From the NCBI RefSeq assembly GCF_039839785.1, contig NZ_JBDOQT010000001.1, positions 3,100,001 through 3,164,000 of the forward strand: DNA of 64,000 nt. Reading direction: 5' to 3'. Numbering within the stretch: the first letter of the stretch is position 1; each line of letters opens with the position of its first letter. Origin of the DNA: Pelagibius sp. CAU 1746. GTDB taxonomy: Bacteria; Pseudomonadota; Alphaproteobacteria; Kiloniellales; Kiloniellaceae. Positions 35,038 through 43,946 of this stretch are shown in pieces. Below the pieces are notes generated by a model. The model had not been told where the DNA came from, searched no databases, and saw only the letters and a program-made list of their open reading frames with translations. Both the position numbers and the translations under genes were made by a program.

Positions 35038-38000
35038 TCAGTTCCGCTGCGCGTCTCAACAGCCCCTCGAATTCCTCGCGGGTTTTCTGCCGCAAACTCG
35101 CCAGGCCGATGATCCGCGCCATGACCGCCGCCCGGTCCGCCTCTTTGGACTCCTCGAGTACCTGTCTTGCCAGGCCGAGTTTCTCCGGGTCGGGCACCTC
35201 CGCCCAGTGGCGCGGCGCCGGGGTGCCGTTCAGGCCGCGAAAGCCGGTGACCTTCTGCGGCTCCTGGCCGTCGGGCCAGTAGACCTTCTCCGTGCCCGGG
35301 CCCCGGCTTTGCCGGCGCTGGCGGCCGAGCGCGGCCGCCACCTGCTGGCGGATGCGCGCACCGGTGCGCTGGAATCCATGTTCCCGCGCGATGCGCGTCG
35401 CCAGGAAGTCGAAGGTCACCGGCCCCTCGCCATCGATGACCGCGAGAACCAGGCGGCGCAGCACCTCCAGATAGTCCGGGTCGTAGAAGCGCTCGGGCGA
35501 GAGCTCCGGGCCGACCCGGTCCAGAGCGCCGCGGCCGTCCAGCGCCGGGTCGCCGGACTGGCGGGCAAAGGCGCGCACCGCCTCCGCCGGCTCCGAGTCA
35601 TGAGACCTGCCCGCTTCTTCCCCGAGATCTTCCGGCGCGGCCTCGACCTCATCCTCGACGGTGGGCGCCTCATCTTCTCCAACTTCCGCCTCGAGTTTCT
35701 CCTGCGCCTCGGTGGCGCCGTCGCCCTCCACCGCCGGCGGCGTCGCCGCGCCTTCGGCCGTCTCCACGTGGGCGCGGTCTTCCTCCAGCAGCTTCTGGAG
35801 CGCCTCGTCGATACGCTCCAGGGTGCCCTTGGGGTCGATGAAGAAGTCCGTCGACCAGATACGCAGGAGGCGCCAGCCGAGCCCTTCGAGGATCGCCTGG
35901 CGCACCCGATCGCGGTCGCGCGCCGAGGGCGAGGAATGGTAGGTCGCGCCGTCGCACTCGAGGCCTACAAGGTAATGGCCCGGCCAGTCCGGGTGGATGA
36001 CGCCGAGGTCGATGCGGAACTTGGAGACGCCGATCTGGCTGTGCAGGTCCCAGCCGCGGCGCCTGAGGCCCTCGGCCACCGCCTCCTCGAAGTCGGAGTC
36101 GAAGCTGTCCGTGCCGCCGACCGACTTGAGCGCCTCGCCGAGCGCCGCCGGGCCGCGCTCGGCGAACTCCAGGTAGTGGCGCAGATCGCGCACCGCCGCG
36201 GCCGAGGTGCGGGTCAGATCGATCATCGAGGGATCGAAGCTCGCGAAAATCATCACCTCGGTGGTGGCCCGGGTAATCGCCACGTTGAGGCGCCGCTCAC
36301 CGCCCTTGCGGTTCAAGGGGCCGAAGTTCATCGACATGGTCTGCGCGCCGGGCACGGTGGGGCCATAGCCGACTGAGAGCAGGATCACGTCGCGCTGGTC
36401 ACCCTGCACCGTCTCCAGGTTCTTGATGAAGACCGGCTCCACCGCATCGTCGCCGAAGAAGGCTTCCAGACCCGGGTCCTGCCGGCGCTCATCGTCCAGC
36501 AACTCCTCGACGAGGCGCTGCTGCTCTGAATTGAGGGTGACCACGCCGATCGAAAGCCGGCTTAAGGCCGGATCCTTGAGGCGCCGCACCACCTCGGCCA
36601 CCACCTCCTTGGCCTCGTCGGGATTGGTGCGCCCCTTGCCGCGCTGATAGATGCCCTTGACCTTGCGGAAGGAGACCGCGGTCGGCTTGGTGTCGTTGGA
36701 GGGGTAGGTGACCAAATCGCCGCCGTAGTAGCGGTGGTTGGAAAAGGCGATGAGACTCTCGTGCTTGCTGCGGTAGTGCCCGGTCAGGCGGTGCCACTTG
36801 ATCCGGGCGGCCAGCGCCTCGTCGAGGATGCTCTCCATGTCGTCGGCAAAGCCGCTCTCCTCCTCGGCGTCCTCCGAGGCCGCGCGCTCGAAGAAGGAGG
36901 TCGGCGGCATCTGCTTGGGATCGCCCACGACGATGACGTTGATGCCGCGGGCAATGGCGCCGATCGCGTCCCACACGGTGATCTGCGAGGCCTCATCGAA
37001 GATCACCACATCGAAGGGCTGGCTGCCGGCGGCGAGGAACTGGGCGACCGAGAGCGGGCTCATGAGCAGGCAGGGGGTGAGCGTGGTCAGCACCTCGCCC
37101 AGCTCGCCGACCAGCTGGCGCACCGGCATGTGGCGCGCCTTCTTCTGGATCTCGCGGGCGAGCACGCCGTAGCCCGGCGGCTGCTTGGGCTCGTGACGCC
37201 CCGGAATGTCCCCGGAAAGCCGCGCCTTGATGTAGTCGATGGCGAGATCCGCCATCCGGCGGTCGAGCTTGCGGAACTCCTCGATCTTCTGCTCCTGGGC
37301 CAAGGCCGAGAAGGTGCGCAGCTCCTCGCGCTCGTCCACCAGGCGCCCGGCGATCCACCGGCAGTAGGCGGTCTTGAAGGCTTCTTCGGTCTCTTCGGCC
37401 GGGACCAGGCCGCTCTCCAGACCCGCCACCAGGTCCTCGAGGCCGGCGGCCAGGGCCTCGTTGCGGACCGCCTGCCAGCGGCACCAGACGTTGATGCGCT
37501 GCTGCAGATCGAGCACCCCTTGAGCCTCATCCTTCAGCACCCCGAGCTCGGTGACGCTGCGCGCTTCGGCGGCCGCCTCTGCCACGTAGTCGCCAAGGGC
37601 CTGCTTGAAGGCCTGCATCTCCTCGGCCAGCCTCCGGCCGGCCTCGGCGATCGGCATGCCGGCATCGATGAGGTCCTGGCCCTCCGAGACCAGCTTGCGC
37701 AGGGTCTCACGCACGGCGATCAGCTGGTCGGCACCCTCGGCCAGGCGCGTCGCCCCCTCGCGCAGCTTGGCCCCGGCCACCGCCGCCTCGCGGGCCCGCT
37801 CGATATCGCTCTCGAGGCCCTTCCAGGGCGCGTCTGCAGGCAGATCGCGGACGGTCGCCTCCATTTCTGCCCTGATCGCCTGCAGCTTCTCCAGGACATC
37901 GAGATCACCCGCCGGCGCCGGGCGCTTCTTCAAGGCCGCGGCCTTCTTCATGCGCGAAGCGACACCGCGGCGCGCCAGGGCGCCGAAGGGCCAGATCTTG

Positions 38001-41000
38001 TTGCCGGCGGCCAGCCACTGCCCTTTCCAGGCCTCGACCTCGGCCGCGGCGATGGCCTCGTCGCTGTAGGTGAGCGAGAGCTTCTTTTTCTCGCTGCGAT
38101 AGGTTTCCAGCTTATCGAGGGCGCGGCCCAGGTCCTCCAGCACCTGCCCGCCCTTGCCGGTGAGCGCGAAACCCAGGTCGTGGCGCGCGGCCGCCGGCAG
38201 CAGCAGGGCGATCATCGCAAGCCCCTCGAGGCCGGCGAGGCGCGTCCCTGGAACGGGCAGGCCGGCCGGCCCCGCGAAGTTCCCCGCGGCCGCCAGCACG
38301 GCATCGATGCGGCCGATGAGCCGGCGCGCGGCCTCGACGAAACGGGCCTGCCAGGCATTCGACCAGTCCTCCTGACGCAGCTCCTTGAAGGCCTTCGCCT
38401 CTTGCGGGCCGATCTGGCCGCGCTCGAGCCCCAGGCGCCGGGCGATGTCCTGCAGGCGGGCGAGCCCCTCGCGGTCCCGGGCCCGGTCGGCTTCCAGGCC
38501 GCCCTCCCAGGAGAGCTCCAGGCGATGACGCTCGGCAAAGCGCAGGCTCCGCCCGATGGCCGCGCGCGGGCTGACCCCCGTCTGGCCGGGGCTGTGGAGC
38601 GCCTTTACCAGTCCGTTCAGATCATCGCGCAGCTTTTTGAGGCGCGCTGCCTCGGTCTGCCAGTGCTCGGCGGTCTCCTCGCCGCGCGCGCTCCAGGACT
38701 GGTCGAGCTGGTTCAGCACGTCCTTCTTGTTGGCCTTGGAGGAGTGTAGCTCGAGACAGAAGCGTCCGAGACCCTTGTCGACCAGGCGGCGGTAGACCAC
38801 CTCGAGGGCGGCCATCTTCTCCGAGACGAAGAGGACCCGCCGGCCGAGGCCCAGGTTGTGGGCGATCATGTTGGCGATGGTCTGCGACTTGCCGGTGCCC
38901 GGCGGGCCCTCCAGCACGAAGTCGCCGCCCTGGGAAGAGGCCTGCACCGCGACGATCTGCGAGGAGTCGGCCTGCAGCGGCATGAAGAGTTCCGAGGGGT
39001 CGATCTTCTCGTCGATCTCCGAGGGCTTCAGGAACTCGGCCGAGGCCTCGTAGGGATCGCGCGGGTGGTCGATCAAGTGCTCGACGAAGGGGCTTTCCTT
39101 CAGCTCGGCCGTGCGGTCGGAGAGGTCCTTCCACATGAGGTACTTGGCAAAGGAGAAGGTCGAGATCACCACCTCCTCGACCACCTCGAAGCCCTTGATG
39201 TCGCGCACCGCCTTGCGGACTGTGTTCCAGATGAGTGTGACGTCGACGCCGGCCTCGTCCTCCGGCAGCTTGCCCTCAAGCTGCGGCAGACGCAGGTCGA
39301 AGTCCTGGCGCAGCATCTCCAGGAGCGTCATGTTGAAAACCGTCTCATCGTCGTGCGCGGTGATTTTCACCTTGGAGGCGGCGCTGCGGCGCTCGAGGGT
39401 CACCGGCACCAGGATGAGCGGCGCGCGGTAGCTGCGGGTCTCGTCCTCCGACTGCTTCCATTTCAGCATGCCGAGCGCCAGGAAGAGCGTGTTGGCGCCG
39501 CCTTCCTGCAGGTCCGACTTGGACTTGCGGTAGAGCTGGATCAGGCCCGCGTCGAGCTCCTTCTGGTCGCGCTCGGAAACCAACTCGTTGTTGGCGAGCG
39601 CCTCCTCGGCAAACCGCTTCACGTAGTCCTCGCCGCTCCTCTGCTGGAAGAGCTGCGCATCGCGCCCGCCCTCGCCCTCTTGCGAGATCTTCACCAGGGG
39701 CTTTACCGAGATCTTCCTGCCCTCGGCGAGCTTGTCCTCGAGGGCGGCCGGGTCGGGGCAGATAAGCGGGATCGCCGTCTTCGAGGGCTTCAGGTTCAAG
39801 AGGCGGTTGCGCTTGGTGAGGTCGAGGAGCTTGCGCTTCCAGTGGTCGAGCCGGTCTTCGGGCGTGTCCGGCTTTTCGCCCGTCTCCAGGCCGAGATCGA
39901 AACCGGGGAGCTCGGGTGCCTCCTCCATGCCCTCGGAAACGACCGCCTCGCTCTCGCCCTCGCCACCATCGATCTCCCTTTCGGTGCTTAGTGGCGAGAT
40001 CTGCTGCTGACGGGCACGGCGGAGATCGAGGGTGTAAACGAATTTCTCCTCCACCGCCTCGGCGATCTCGCCATTTCCGGCCTCAATGGCCTTCGAGAAC
40101 TTCATCGGCGGGTCCTGTGTCACTGCCGTGGTCTCGAAGAGCAGCAGTTCCTTCAGGTCGACGTGCTTGCGCAGTTCCGAGGCGTCGTCGGTGGTGAGGC
40201 CCGGCAGCGTCTGGGGCTGCAGCCAGAGCCCGCAGATGGCATGGCCGTCGGTAAAGGCGATCATGGGATTGAGGCCGACCTGCTCCAGCGCCGAGGCGAA
40301 GAGCACGGCGCTGTCGAGACAGGTGGCCAGCCCCGTCTCCAGCACCTCGCCCGGTGTGCGGATCTTCTGGCCCTGGCGCTCGAAGCTGGCCGGCGGCTCC
40401 ACGTAGGTCAGCCGGCGCTGCGCCACGGCAGCCCAGAGCGCCGCGGCGATCTCCCAGACCCGCTTCCTGGACTTCTGCTGGTAGCCTTCCAGCGAGGGGT
40501 TCTTGCCCGAGCGCCGCAATACTTCCGAAGCCTCCTTGAGGAGGCGCGCCACCGCCGGGTCGTTGGGCATGACGAAGGCGGCCAGCAGCTCGGGCATATG
40601 GCTGGCCCCGCCCCACTCGTTGTGGGCGAGACCGATGATCTCGCGCCGTTCCTCGGCCAGGATCTCCTTGCCCCGGGTGAGGCGCAATGAGAGCTCGGCC
40701 CGGCGCCGCTCGGTGATCCGCGAAAGGCTGGCGCCGGAAAGCGACACGCCTCGGTCGCTGAGCCGCAGCTCGCTGCCGGCGGCCAGGCGGTCGATGCGCC
40801 AGCGCTTCTCGGCGATGAGCGGCGGGTCGACCTCGAGGGTCAGCACCAGGTGCTCGAGGTCTTCTTCGCCGTGGTTGGCAAGCCCCAGATCGGCAATGAC
40901 CGCAACGTCGTTCTGTTGGGTGGCGTAGGTGATCTGCTGGGCGATCGAGGCCGAGATCTCGACCGGTGATGCGGCTGGCATGTGATCACCTGCGGACTGA

Positions 41001-41071
41001 CCCTCGCCCAATGGCGCGTCCGGATCCTGATCTGCCGCTGCTGACCAGCCGGCTTGGTTAATCTCGTTCAC
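34988..41071 (-). CDS. DUF4011-helicase-Vsr-DUF3320 antiphage defence protein
   Basis: Giant 2,027-residue protein with GTG start and GGGAGG site. Domains in order: a beta-rich N-terminus; a transglutaminase-like stretch (residues about 240-285, GLATCLDSAVLFASAL ... GHAICGLWL); DUF4011 (405-450, WKRKLLDLTKRNRLLNL); superfamily-1 helicase with Walker A GPPGTGKSQ at 722-730 and Walker B IFDEAS near 1,357; helicase C-domain (LETVQGDQRDVILLSVGYG); a Vsr-type nuclease (about 1,665-1,765, FRIDLGVIHPDWPGHYLVGLECDG); and DUF3320. This architecture matches the single-gene 'Hhe' antiphage system as I recall it. It stands alone at the head of a transcript that runs into the potassium-channel gene. Confidence 0.85.
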   Translation of the reverse strand: MNEINQAGWSAAADQDPDAPLGEGQSAGDHMPAASPVEISASIAQQITYATQQNDVAVIADLGLANHGEEDLEHLVLTLEVDPPLIAEKRWRIDRLAAGSELRLSDRGVSLSGASLSRITERRRAELSLRLTRGKEILAEERREIIGLAHNEWGGASHMPELLAAFVMPNDPAVARLLKEASEVLRRSGKNPSLEGYQQKSRKRVWEIAAALWAAVAQRRLTYVEPPASFERQGQKIRTPGEVLETGLATCLDSAVLFASALEQVGLNPMIAFTDGHAICGLWLQPQTLPGLTTDDASELRKHVDLKELLLFETTAVTQDPPMKFSKAIEAGNGEIAEAVEEKFVYTLDLRRARQQQISPLSTEREIDGGEGESEAVVSEGMEEAPELPGFDLGLETGEKPDTPEDRLDHWKRKLLDLTKRNRLLNLKPSKTAIPLICPDPAALEDKLAEGRKISVKPLVKISQEGEGGRDAQLFQQRSGEDYVKRFAEEALANNELVSERDQKELDAGLIQLYRKSKSDLQEGGANTLFLALGMLKWKQSEDETRSYRAPLILVPVTLERRSAASKVKITAHDDETVFNMTLLEMLRQDFDLRLPQLEGKLPEDEAGVDVTLIWNTVRKAVRDIKGFEVVEEVVISTFSFAKYLMWKDLSDRTAELKESPFVEHLIDHPRDPYEASAEFLKPSEIDEKIDPSELFMPLQADSSQIVAVQASSQGGDFVLEGPPGTGKSQTIANMIAHNLGLGRRVLFVSEKMAALEVVYRRLVDKGLGRFCLELHSSKANKKDVLNQLDQSWSARGEETAEHWQTEAARLKKLRDDLNGLVKALHSPGQTGVSPRAAIGRSLRFAERHRLELSWEGGLEADRARDREGLARLQDIARRLGLERGQIGPQEAKAFKELRQEDWSNAWQARFVEAARRLIGRIDAVLAAAGNFAGPAGLPVPGTRLAGLEGLAMIALLLPAAARHDLGFALTGKGGQVLEDLGRALDKLETYRSEKKKLSLTYSDEAIAAAEVEAWKGQWLAAGNKIWPFGALARRGVASRMKKAAALKKRPAPAGDLDVLEKLQAIRAEMEATVRDLPADAPWKGLESDIERAREAAVAGAKLREGATRLAEGADQLIAVRETLRKLVSEGQDLIDAGMPIAEAGRRLAEEMQAFKQALGDYVAEAAAEARSVTELGVLKDEAQGVLDLQQRINVWCRWQAVRNEALAAGLEDLVAGLESGLVPAEETEEAFKTAYCRWIAGRLVDEREELRTFSALAQEQKIEEFRKLDRRMADLAIDYIKARLSGDIPGRHEPKQPPGYGVLAREIQKKARHMPVRQLVGELGEVLTTLTPCLLMSPLSVAQFLAAGSQPFDVVIFDEASQITVWDAIGAIARGINVIVVGDPKQMPPTSFFERAASEDAEEESGFADDMESILDEALAARIKWHRLTGHYRSKHESLIAFSNHRYYGGDLVTYPSNDTKPTAVSFRKVKGIYQRGKGRTNPDEAKEVVAEVVRRLKDPALSRLSIGVVTLNSEQQRLVEELLDDERRQDPGLEAFFGDDAVEPVFIKNLETVQGDQRDVILLSVGYGPTVPGAQTMSMNFGPLNRKGGERRLNVAITRATTEVMIFASFDPSMIDLTRTSAAAVRDLRHYLEFAERGPAALGEALKSVGGTDSFDSDFEEAVAEGLRRRGWDLHSQIGVSKFRIDLGVIHPDWPGHYLVGLECDGATYHSSPSARDRDRVRQAILEGLGWRLLRIWSTDFFIDPKGTLERIDEALQKLLEEDRAHVETAEGAATPPAVEGDGATEAQEKLEAEVGEDEAPTVEDEVEAAPEDLGEEAGRSHDSEPAEAVRAFARQSGDPALDGRGALDRVGPELSPERFYDPDYLEVLRRLVLAVIDGEGPVTFDFLATRIAREHGFQRTGARIRQQVAAALGRQRRQSRGPGTEKVYWPDGQEPQKVTGFRGLNGTPAPRHWAEVPDPEKLGLARQVLEESKEADRAAVMARIIGLASLRQKTREEFEGLLRRAAELNEEDEGGDGGAGREEA

Positions 41072-41612
41072 GGGCGCCTCCCTTGCGTTGCGCTATGACA
41101 AGGGAAGGCCCTACGATCTGCTGGCCGCTGCACCCAATGGCGTCCTGCGCGCCACGGCGAAACGCCGAGTTCGCGGCAAGGACTACAGGCTGGCCTGTCG
41201 ACGATCATTCACGACGCGGTTCTTCGGCGCAGACAGCCCAAACTGCCCTCCCCACTGCCACCTGATGACCGGCCAACTCCCCTGGTCCGCTCCAAGGCCA
41301 TCCTAAGAGAGAGTAATCGATATGTCATTCTCTCAATGGTTAATGTTGAGTCAGCCGAAAAGCTAGTCTACCCGCTGCACTCGTCCCGAAAGCCTGCGCC
41401 GCGACGAAGCTGGTCCGGCAGGGATTTCGGCGGTGCGGCCTGTCCTCGTGTTCGCCGGGAGACGGGTCGACTGCAACTTGGACAAAGCGGGATCGTCGCT
41501 CTGCGCCGCCGACCTCTCCGACTGATTTCTCTAAGCGTCTTGATTACGACGTGTCTTCGCCCTTACGATGTTCAACTATGGCACGAAGGTGCTAGGCCTT
41601 TAGGGGAAAGTT
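41072..41612. other. Intergenic region, no supported gene
   Basis: This 541-base gap between the diverging helicase and WYL/TerB-like genes probably holds both promoters. Short frames exist (for example 41,088-41,306) but lack ribosome-binding sites and family features. Confidence 0.5.
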
Positions 41613-42455
41613 ATGTACGTGCAAGTCCTTAAGCTCATCACGGCGCGGCCCTTACGCTCGGTCACCGTCATCCCGGATTTTGAGCCCGCGCTGACGGACA
41701 GTGACGATGTGTTCGCGGAAGACGCCGAGGGACCGTTCAACTTCGAGGCCCTGCTAACCGACAAGACGCCAACTGATCCCCTGGCAGATCTGGACGATGG
41801 TGCCGTCGGTGGCCTGTCTTTTGCGATGGAGTACCGAGATTCCCGAAATGCGATGACGCGGCGTCGCATCACGCTCAATGGCTTTCGGCCAACCGAAGGC
41901 GGCCACTATCTGATGCGAGCGTTTTGCCACGAGCGCAAGGCCGTCCGGAGTTTCCGCACCGATCGCATCGTCTCGATCATTGACTGGGACGGCGTGATCT
42001 GGGAGCCGCTTGAGTACTTTGACGATCTGGGCATCAGGCTTCCTCTGCCAGTTGGAGCAATTACCGCTCCGAAGCGCGCAGAGCCAAGACCTGGTGAGTC
42101 GCAGAGAGCGGCCTGCGCCGACGAACTCTGCATCCTTGCTGCGTTGAGCCGGAGCGACGGACACCTCCACGACTACGAGGTGGAACGCATGCTGGATTTC
42201 ACTGCCGATGCGTGCGACCGGCAAGGTCTGCCTTTTGAGGAATCAGACCGCGCGGCACTTGATCGCTACATCCGCAAGCTGTGCCCCGATATAACCGCCG
42301 TAGGCGAGTGTCTAGTGCGACTGAATCGCCGAGAAGATTCGGTGGCAAGCAAGCGGCTGTTTAGGGCAATGGTAGCGGTGATGGATGCGGACGGGGTACA
42401 GGCTCCCGAAGAGGTCGCTTTCATCACGGAAGTCGATTGCGAGATGGACAGTTAA
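41613..42455 (+). CDS. WYL-like and TerB-like two-domain protein
   Basis: A 280-residue protein; AGGGGAAAGTT precedes the ATG. Residues about 85-135 (ITLNGFRPTEGGHYLMRAFCHERKAVRSFRTDRIVSIIDWDG) look like a WYL ligand-binding fold. The C-terminal part (ELCILAALSRSDGHLHDYEVERML ... MVAVMDADGVQAPEEVAFI) has the acidic helical pattern of TerB. WYL domains often regulate defence loci; TerB-type domains occur in stress and phage-response clusters. It diverges from the defence helicase. No HTH is seen, so it may act as a sensor rather than a repressor. Confidence 0.6.
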   Translation: MYVQVLKLITARPLRSVTVIPDFEPALTDSDDVFAEDAEGPFNFEALLTDKTPTDPLADLDDGAVGGLSFAMEYRDSRNAMTRRRITLNGFRPTEGGHYLMRAFCHERKAVRSFRTDRIVSIIDWDGVIWEPLEYFDDLGIRLPLPVGAITAPKRAEPRPGESQRAACADELCILAALSRSDGHLHDYEVERMLDFTADACDRQGLPFEESDRAALDRYIRKLCPDITAVGECLVRLNRREDSVASKRLFRAMVAVMDADGVQAPEEVAFITEVDCEMDS

Positions 42456-42459
42456 GCGA

Positions 42460-42609
42460 TTAGTCCACCTCCTGGCGCAAGACTAGCGATTCAGTTTGGC
42501 TCTTCAACACTGACGAACCTGCGCGACCTACGGGCGGAGAAGGCGTGTAAATCGCGGCGTGGGCGAAGGATGAAATGGCCAATACCAGCACTATTGCAAG
42601 AACACGCAC
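42460..42609 (-). CDS. Very small secreted peptide (putative)
   Basis: A 49-residue frame starting GTG at 42609 with AAGGAAAGAACA upstream. It reads VRVLAIVLVLAISSFAHAAI, a standard signal peptide, then a short Ser/Val-rich tail. It ends four bases from the stop of the convergent gene. Likely real but without known function. Confidence 0.4.
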   Translation of the reverse strand: MRVLAIVLVLAISSFAHAAIYTPSPPVGRAGSSVLKSQTESLVLRQEVD

Positions 42610-42715
42610 TGTTCTTTCCTTAAGCGCTGTAACCAACCGTTTCCTGCATCGGGTTCCTCGCACTTGAACGCCCGGACCACATCTCGCCAATGAGCGACAG
42701 AGCCAAATATGACCT

Positions 42716-43651
42716 TCAGGCCGGCGTCAGTCGGTAGCGGCCAAGCCCGAGCGATGCGCCACGGCCGATGTGTGCCGTCTCCCCGATGGCAATATAGGGC
42801 CAGAGCAGGTGAATATCGCCGGAGAGTTCCAGAGACGGTAGTTCGATGAGCCGGTTCTTCAATCGGTGCCCACCACGCCGCCGGGCACGACCGTCGGCAG
42901 GTCCGGCATAATCCAGAAAGTTTACTTGAATGCCGCCGATGGCTTTCTCGAGCGCATCCCAATCGGCCTCGAGATCGACATCATGCCAGCGGGCAAGAAG
43001 AGCGACACGGCGAAGCAGGCGACGCAGGAGAATCTCCGGCTGCTCGAATGCCGAACCTCTCTCTGCATCGACAGGCGAATGGAAATCCATTCTCAGGGCG
43101 GCAGGAGCGCTACCCAGTCCGAGGCCATGGCAACCGCAGCTACGCATGCTGCCCAGTTCTATCCGTTTCGGCAGGAACACCGAAAGATCCTTTGCCATCT
43201 TCGCCCAGAGCACCCGGTTACGCAGCGCCTCGGCAAGCGCGAGGCTTGTGGCGCGCGCCCAGGCAGATGCAAAACCGAAGACCGCGAGCTTCACATGCAG
43301 ATCTTGATTCACTCGCTCGCTGGACAGGACGAAAGGCTTGGGTATCTCGCTGTCATGCGCCGCAACACGCAGGCAGGGTTTGCGGCCAAAGAACACCTCG
43401 GCGGCGCAGGGCGGGTGCCAATTGCAGGGCTGGTGCGCCCGTACAGGTTCCGAAGCGCCGGCAAGGAGAGCGTCCCCGAAAGCACCACGCACCTTCTGGA
43501 GAAGATTGCCGGCATTCTGCAGGGCGCCTAGTCCCGGTAGGACCACGACCGTCTGCTCGAACGACCACAGGGCTGCCAGGACTTCGCCCGATACCGCCTG
43601 TTTGGGGGCCAGAAGCCGCTGGTTGACCGCATCGCCGCCTACAAGATCCAA
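42716..43651 (-). CDS. cas6: Cas6 pre-crRNA endoribonuclease
   Basis: RAMP-fold ribonuclease of about 311 residues that cuts the repeat hairpin to give mature crRNA. Visible features are KVRGAFGDALLAG (residues about 52-64), the HPPCAAEVFFG segment typical of this Cas6 group, and the C-terminal glycine-rich loop GRGASLGLGRYRL. The start overlaps the cas2 stop by 13 bases, so cas1-cas2-cas6 form one minus-strand unit. In many RT-Cas1 loci Cas6 is fused to RT-Cas1; here it is separate. The catalytic histidine cannot be fixed by eye. Confidence 0.75.
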   Translation of the reverse strand: MDLVGGDAVNQRLLAPKQAVSGEVLAALWSFEQTVVVLPGLGALQNAGNLLQKVRGAFGDALLAGASEPVRAHQPCNWHPPCAAEVFFGRKPCLRVAAHDSEIPKPFVLSSERVNQDLHVKLAVFGFASAWARATSLALAEALRNRVLWAKMAKDLSVFLPKRIELGSMRSCGCHGLGLGSAPAALRMDFHSPVDAERGSAFEQPEILLRRLLRRVALLARWHDVDLEADWDALEKAIGGIQVNFLDYAGPADGRARRRGGHRLKNRLIELPSLELSGDIHLLWPYIAIGETAHIGRGASLGLGRYRLTPA

Positions 43652-43926
43652 AACGACCCCTCTTCCGGCAGGGGCGCGCCGCCGGCGGCGCGGCTGCGGG
43701 TCAGCCCGTCTCTGGGCAGCACATACATGCGCAGGGAGTCCTCCTCCTCGGCCATCCTCCTGGCCCGATCGAAGAGGCGGTTCGCCGCCCTCGCCGTCAT
43801 CCTGGCCTCGAAGACGGATTGCTGCACCCGAACCATGCGCTCCTCCAGCAGCTTCGCGATCCGGCGCCGCGGTCCGGCGCTCACCACATCATAGCAGATG
43901 ACGATGGTCAGGACCGTTTCGGACAT
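43639..43926 (-). CDS. cas2: CRISPR-associated Cas2
   Basis: Adaptation protein of 95 residues. The first strand VLTIVICYDVV carries the conserved aspartate. Typical features follow: RIAKLLEERMVRVQQSVFEARMT and DSLRMYVLPRDG. With Cas1 it forms the spacer-integrating complex. It lies 20 bases after RT-cas1 and overlaps cas6. Confidence 0.88.
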   Translation of the reverse strand: MSETVLTIVICYDVVSAGPRRRIAKLLEERMVRVQQSVFEARMTARAANRLFDRARRMAEEEDSLRMYVLPRDGLTRSRAAGGAPLPEEGSFWIL

Positions 43927-43946
43927 GGCCGTTCCCCTGCTTCTGC

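Noticed and set aside
36734-38749. Long plus-strand open frame (671 codons) opposite the giant helicase gene
   Set aside because: It is antisense to clearly coding helicase sequence, has His/Gly/Leu-rich low-quality composition and no family motif; a shadow of high-GC codon bias.
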